The position numbers and the translations under genes are program-made. A model generated the notes under the pieces. That model was not told the DNA's origin and ran no database searches. It saw nothing but the letters and a program-made list of their open reading frames with translations. Below are positions 61,785 to 64,000 of a stretch of 64,000 bases of DNA, in pieces. Numbering within the stretch: position 1 is the stretch's first letter; every line of letters starts with the position of its first letter. Source of the stretch: JBDSLU01 sp031407765. GTDB taxonomy: Bacteria; Acidobacteriota; Vicinamibacteria; Vicinamibacterales; Vicinamibacteraceae. The stretch spans positions 1 to 64,000 of the forward strand of contig JANOIR010000077.1 of NCBI GenBank assembly GCA_031407765.1, written 5' to 3'.

Positions 61785-62557
61785 CGGGCGACGGCGGCAG
61801 GCTGCTCGGGCTGCTGCGCGGCCAGCGTTTCGAGGGCTTTGAGAAATCCTTCAAGATGGCGCGCGGGTCGCTGCTCGCGGAGCGTGTGCTGTTCGGCGTG
61901 CCGCGCGCGGGCGCGGATCCGGCGAGTCTCGCAGGCGTTTGCCGAGCGCTCGCGATGCCTGAGCCGTACCTTGCCGCCTTCGAGGGAGGCCTCGCGGAGG
62001 CCGACACCGTGCACTTCGGCTTCGAAGCGGGAGAGGGCCTGCTGTACAAGGTTTACCTGGAGTACGCGCGCCGATACCACGGCGCGCCTCGGGGCGGGCC
62101 GCCGGTCGTGCTGCACCACGCCTACAAGTGGGACGCGTCGGATCCGCGCCGCCGTGCGGTCGCGCGCTACGAATGCTTTCCAGGCCTGCCGGCAGCCGGC
62201 ATCCGTGCGCGGCTGGCTGCGCTATATGGCCATCGGGGCGCGCCCTCGCAGGCCGCCGCGTGCGCCGCGCTCGACCTTGCCGGCCGGCGCAGCGTCAAGC
62301 CGCTGATGTACCTGGAGGTCGCGGAAGAGGGCAATCCCCGCGCATCGTTCGACCTCAACCTGCATCCGGCCGACCTCCGCGTGGCCGACCTGGAGGCCGG
62401 GTTGCGGGAACTGCAGCAGCGCTATGCCATCGCCGAGGACGCGTTCGAGCCGGTGTGGGAGAACGTCCGTGGGCAGGCGCTCGGCCACGTCGCCGGCGGC
62501 ACGAGCCGCGGGGGCGGCGATTTCTTCACCGTCTACCACGGCGTCGGGGCGCCTTGA
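61760..62557 (+). CDS. Unrecognised protein following the export genes
   Basis: About 265 residues from GTG 61760, or 233 from ATG 61856. I prefer the longer form because the segment before the ATG ('LLGLLRGQRFEGFEKSF') reads as real protein continuous with what follows, although no strong ribosome site is seen; this start overlaps the adaptor gene by 25 nt. No signal peptide, membrane span or known motif is visible. Aromatic-rich strands ('VHFGFEAGEGLLYKVYLEY', 'VKPLMYLEVAEEGNP', 'SFDLNLHP') alternate with helices. It shows a faint similarity of strand pattern to the unknown product at 5126-5980. Its stop overlaps the start of the kinase-like gene (TTGA), so the two are translationally coupled. 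Function unknown. Confidence 0.65.
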   Translation: MQRPIPQVAGDGGRLLGLLRGQRFEGFEKSFKMARGSLLAERVLFGVPRAGADPASLAGVCRALAMPEPYLAAFEGGLAEADTVHFGFEAGEGLLYKVYLEYARRYHGAPRGGPPVVLHHAYKWDASDPRRRAVARYECFPGLPAAGIRARLAALYGHRGAPSQAAACAALDLAGRRSVKPLMYLEVAEEGNPRASFDLNLHPADLRVADLEAGLRELQQRYAIAEDAFEPVWENVRGQALGHVAGGTSRGGGDFFTVYHGVGAP

Positions 62558-63129
62558 ATCCCTTCGTTGTGGCGGTCGCCGGGCCGATCGGCGCGGGCAA
62601 GTCGACGCTCGTGCGTGGTCTCGCCGCGCGCCTGCCCCAGGCCGCGGCAATCTACATGGACGACTACGAGCAGTTCACCAGACAGCCGCTCGACGAGGTG
62701 CGCCGCTGGCTGCGCGAAGGGGCCGATCCCAACCGGCTGCCCATCCCCGGCCTCGCCGAGAAGCTGGCGGCCCTGAAGAGCGGGCCGGACCGCTTCCTCG
62801 TCTTCGAGACGCAGTTCGGCCGCACGCACGCCGCGACTGCCTGCCATATCGACTTCCTCGTCTGGATCGACCTGCCGCTGGAGTTCGCGCATGCGCGCAA
62901 GCTCGCGCAAATGGGGGCTGCGGCCGACGTCCGAGATCCGGCCGGTGCTGCGGATTTCCTCGCCTGGATCACCGGCTACGAGGCGAGCTACGCCGACGTG
63001 GTTGAGCCTGCGCTGCGCATTCAGCGCGAGACCGTGCGCGCCGGCGCGGATCTCGTGGTCGATGGCGTGCGCAAGCCCGCGGTGCTCCTCTCGCAGATCG
63101 AATCCGCCGTGCTCGCCGGGCGTCGCTAG
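62554..63129 (+). CDS. P-loop kinase-like protein
   Basis: A 191-residue P-loop NTPase. 'GPIGAGKST' (residues 10-18 from TTG 62554) is the Walker A loop near the N-terminus, followed by 'IYMDDYEQF', whose paired Asp resembles the acceptor-site region of uridine/nucleoside-type kinases, and by 'FLVFETQFGR' and 'DFLVWIDLPLEFAHARK', the strand and lid pattern of that group. A small-molecule phosphotransferase is likely; the substrate is not apparent. Start TTG 62554 overlaps the previous stop; GTG 62569 is too close to the P-loop strand to be preferred. It closes the + strand run before a gap with a promoter. Confidence 0.75.
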   Translation: MNPFVVAVAGPIGAGKSTLVRGLAARLPQAAAIYMDDYEQFTRQPLDEVRRWLREGADPNRLPIPGLAEKLAALKSGPDRFLVFETQFGRTHAATACHIDFLVWIDLPLEFAHARKLAQMGAAADVRDPAGAADFLAWITGYEASYADVVEPALRIQRETVRAGADLVVDGVRKPAVLLSQIESAVLAGRR

Positions 63130-63138
63130 GCGCAGGCC

Positions 63139-63152
63139 TTGATCGTGGTCAA
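63139..63152 (+). promoter_or_regulatory. FNR/DNR-type binding site upstream of fhs
   Basis: TTGATCGTGGTCAA matches the FNR/CRP-family consensus TTGAT-N4-ATCAA at 9 of 10 defined positions, inside a longer inverted repeat CCTTGA...TCAAGG. Its centre lies about 33 bp upstream of the centre of a -10-like CACAAT (63176-63181), which puts the site near -42, the class II activator position. Oxygen- or nitric-oxide-responsive control of fhs is inferred. Confidence 0.6.
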
Positions 63153-63175
63153 GGCCGGACGCGGGCCGGCTCTCT

Positions 63176-63181
63176 CACAAT
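63176..63181 (+). promoter_or_regulatory. Candidate -10 element of the fhs promoter
   Basis: CACAAT, 28 nt before the fhs ATG, spaced appropriately from the FNR-type box. No -35 is needed for a class II activated promoter. Confidence 0.4.
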
Positions 63182-63208
63182 GCGTCGTCCAAAATTGGGG
63201 AGCACCGC

Positions 63209-64000
63209 ATGGCGTCCGATATCGAGATCGCACAGGCTGCGAAGATGCAGCGCATTTCCAAGGTGGCGCTGGAAAAGCTCGGCATCGCCGAAGAGCACCT
63301 TGAGCCTTACGGCCACTACAAGGCCAAGGTCTCGCTGCCGTTTCTCGATACCCTGAAGTCGAAGAAGAACGGCAAGCTGATCCTGGTGACCGCGATCAGC
63401 CCGACGCCCGCGGGCGAGGGCAAGACCACCACCACCGTGGGCCTGGGCGACGCGCTGAACCACATCGGCAAGAAGGCGATCATCTGCCTGCGCGAGCCCT
63501 CGCTCGGGCCCGTGTTCGGCGTGAAGGGCGGCGCCGCCGGCGGCGGCTACGCGCAGATCGTGCCGATGGAGGACATCAACCTGCACTTCACCGGCGACTT
63601 CGGCGCGATCCAGCTCGCGAACAACCTGCTCGCCGCGCTGATCGACAACCATATCAGCCACGGCAACGAACTCGGCATCGACGTGCGCCGCATCCAATGG
63701 AAGCGCGTGCTCGACATGAACGACCGCGCGCTGCGCGACATCACCGTGGGTCTGGGCGGCACCGCCAACGGCTATCCCCGGCAGGATGGCTTCGACATCG
63801 TGGTCGCCTCCGAGGTGATGGCGATCTTCTGCCTCGCCACCTCGCTGGAGGACCTGAAGAAGCGCCTCGGCAACATCGTGGTGGGCTATACGCGCGAGCA
63901 GAAACCGGTCACGGCGAAGGACCTGAAGGGACACGGCGCCATGACGGTGCTGCTGAAGGACGCGCTGGCGCCCAACCTCGTGCAGACGCTGGAGAACAAC
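63209..64000 (+). CDS. fhs: Formate--tetrahydrofolate ligase, 3'-truncated by window edge
   Basis: 264 N-terminal residues. The enzyme ligates formate to tetrahydrofolate with ATP, giving 10-formyl-THF for C1 metabolism. 'PTPAGEGKTTTTVGL' (from residue 66) is the ATP-binding loop typical of the family, followed by 'CLREPSLGPVFGVKGGAAGGGYAQ' in part, 'MEDINLHFTGD' and 'NDRALRDITVGLGG', all hallmark segments. ATG 63209 has a good ribosome site (GGGGAG, 63197-63202). The preceding FNR-type box suggests control by oxygen or nitrogen oxides. With the formate dehydrogenase at the other end of the window, it shows that formate is a relevant metabolite, although the two are not one operon. Confidence 0.97.
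   Translation, partial: MASDIEIAQAAKMQRISKVALEKLGIAEEHLEPYGHYKAKVSLPFLDTLKSKKNGKLILVTAISPTPAGEGKTTTTVGLGDALNHIGKKAIICLREPSLGPVFGVKGGAAGGGYAQIVPMEDINLHFTGDFGAIQLANNLLAALIDNHISHGNELGIDVRRIQWKRVLDMNDRALRDITVGLGGTANGYPRQDGFDIVVASEVMAIFCLATSLEDLKKRLGNIVVGYTREQKPVTAKDLKGHGAMTVLLKDALAPNLVQTLENN

Noticed and set aside
62128..62553. Upstream extension of the kinase-like gene
   Set aside because: It overlaps the preceding gene in another frame and lacks protein-like composition; the P-loop begins right after TTG 62554.
63153..63171. GC-rich inverted repeat (GCCGG...CCGGC) as a terminator of the kinase gene
   Set aside because: There is no T-rich tail, and it lies between the FNR-type box and the -10 element, so it is more likely promoter spacer.

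Overview
The window is a high-G+C proteobacterial chromosome segment, most likely from a betaproteobacterium. This rests on the GC-rich third codon positions, a molybdopterin formate dehydrogenase, a formate--tetrahydrofolate ligase preceded by an FNR/DNR-type box, and Gram-negative envelope genes (TolC, HlyD-type adaptors). No rRNA, tRNA, CRISPR array, insertion sequence or integrase was seen. The coding strand is + throughout except for one flavin halogenase.

Layout. (1) 1-1893: the 3' part of a formate dehydrogenase alpha subunit, cut by the window edge. (2) 1904-6959: a small accessory cluster with a 2OG-Fe(II) oxygenase-like protein, a convergent tryptophan-halogenase-family protein with both catalytic residues in place, and on its other side a divergent, overlapping three-gene run (O-methyltransferase, unrecognised protein, radical SAM protein with extra C-terminal cysteines). 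It looks like a modification or tailoring cassette of unknown product. (3) 7113-61784: the core of the window. SapC-family protein, TolC-family channel, a single uninterrupted reading frame of about 15,050 codons, a DUF3467 protein, a GAF-GAF-TM-HlyD protein, a PqqD-like/M50 peptidase/HlyD fusion, a shortened SecA-like ATPase and a secreted HlyD-type adaptor, all on the + strand and mostly touching or overlapping. (4) 61760-63129: an unrecognised protein and a P-loop kinase-like protein. (5) 63209-64000: fhs, cut by the window edge.

The giant protein has a LEPR-XLL-type N-terminus, a DUF4347 domain with a His/Cys pair resembling caspase-fold peptidases (its cysteine is the only one I find by eye in the whole protein), RTX-like glycine/aspartate repeats, long filamentous-adhesin-like solenoid regions including about eight copies of a 254-residue higher-order repeat, Calx-beta-like and FlgD-Ig-like modules, about 23 copies of a module centred on a 'GDTW.V.L.G' motif, and a C-terminal block of 'LGDNG' RTX-type repeats. 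It is probably a cell-surface or released adhesin or matrix protein.

The genes around it look like a dedicated export system: an outer-membrane channel and three different periplasmic-adaptor proteins are present, but no ABC transporter of the usual type I kind. In its place are a SecA-related ATPase lacking its C-terminal translocation domains and an intramembrane-protease fusion carrying a peptide-binding PqqD-like domain. I consider this the most likely undescribed system in the window. Its role as a secretion machine is inferred from gene content and order, not shown by the sequence alone.
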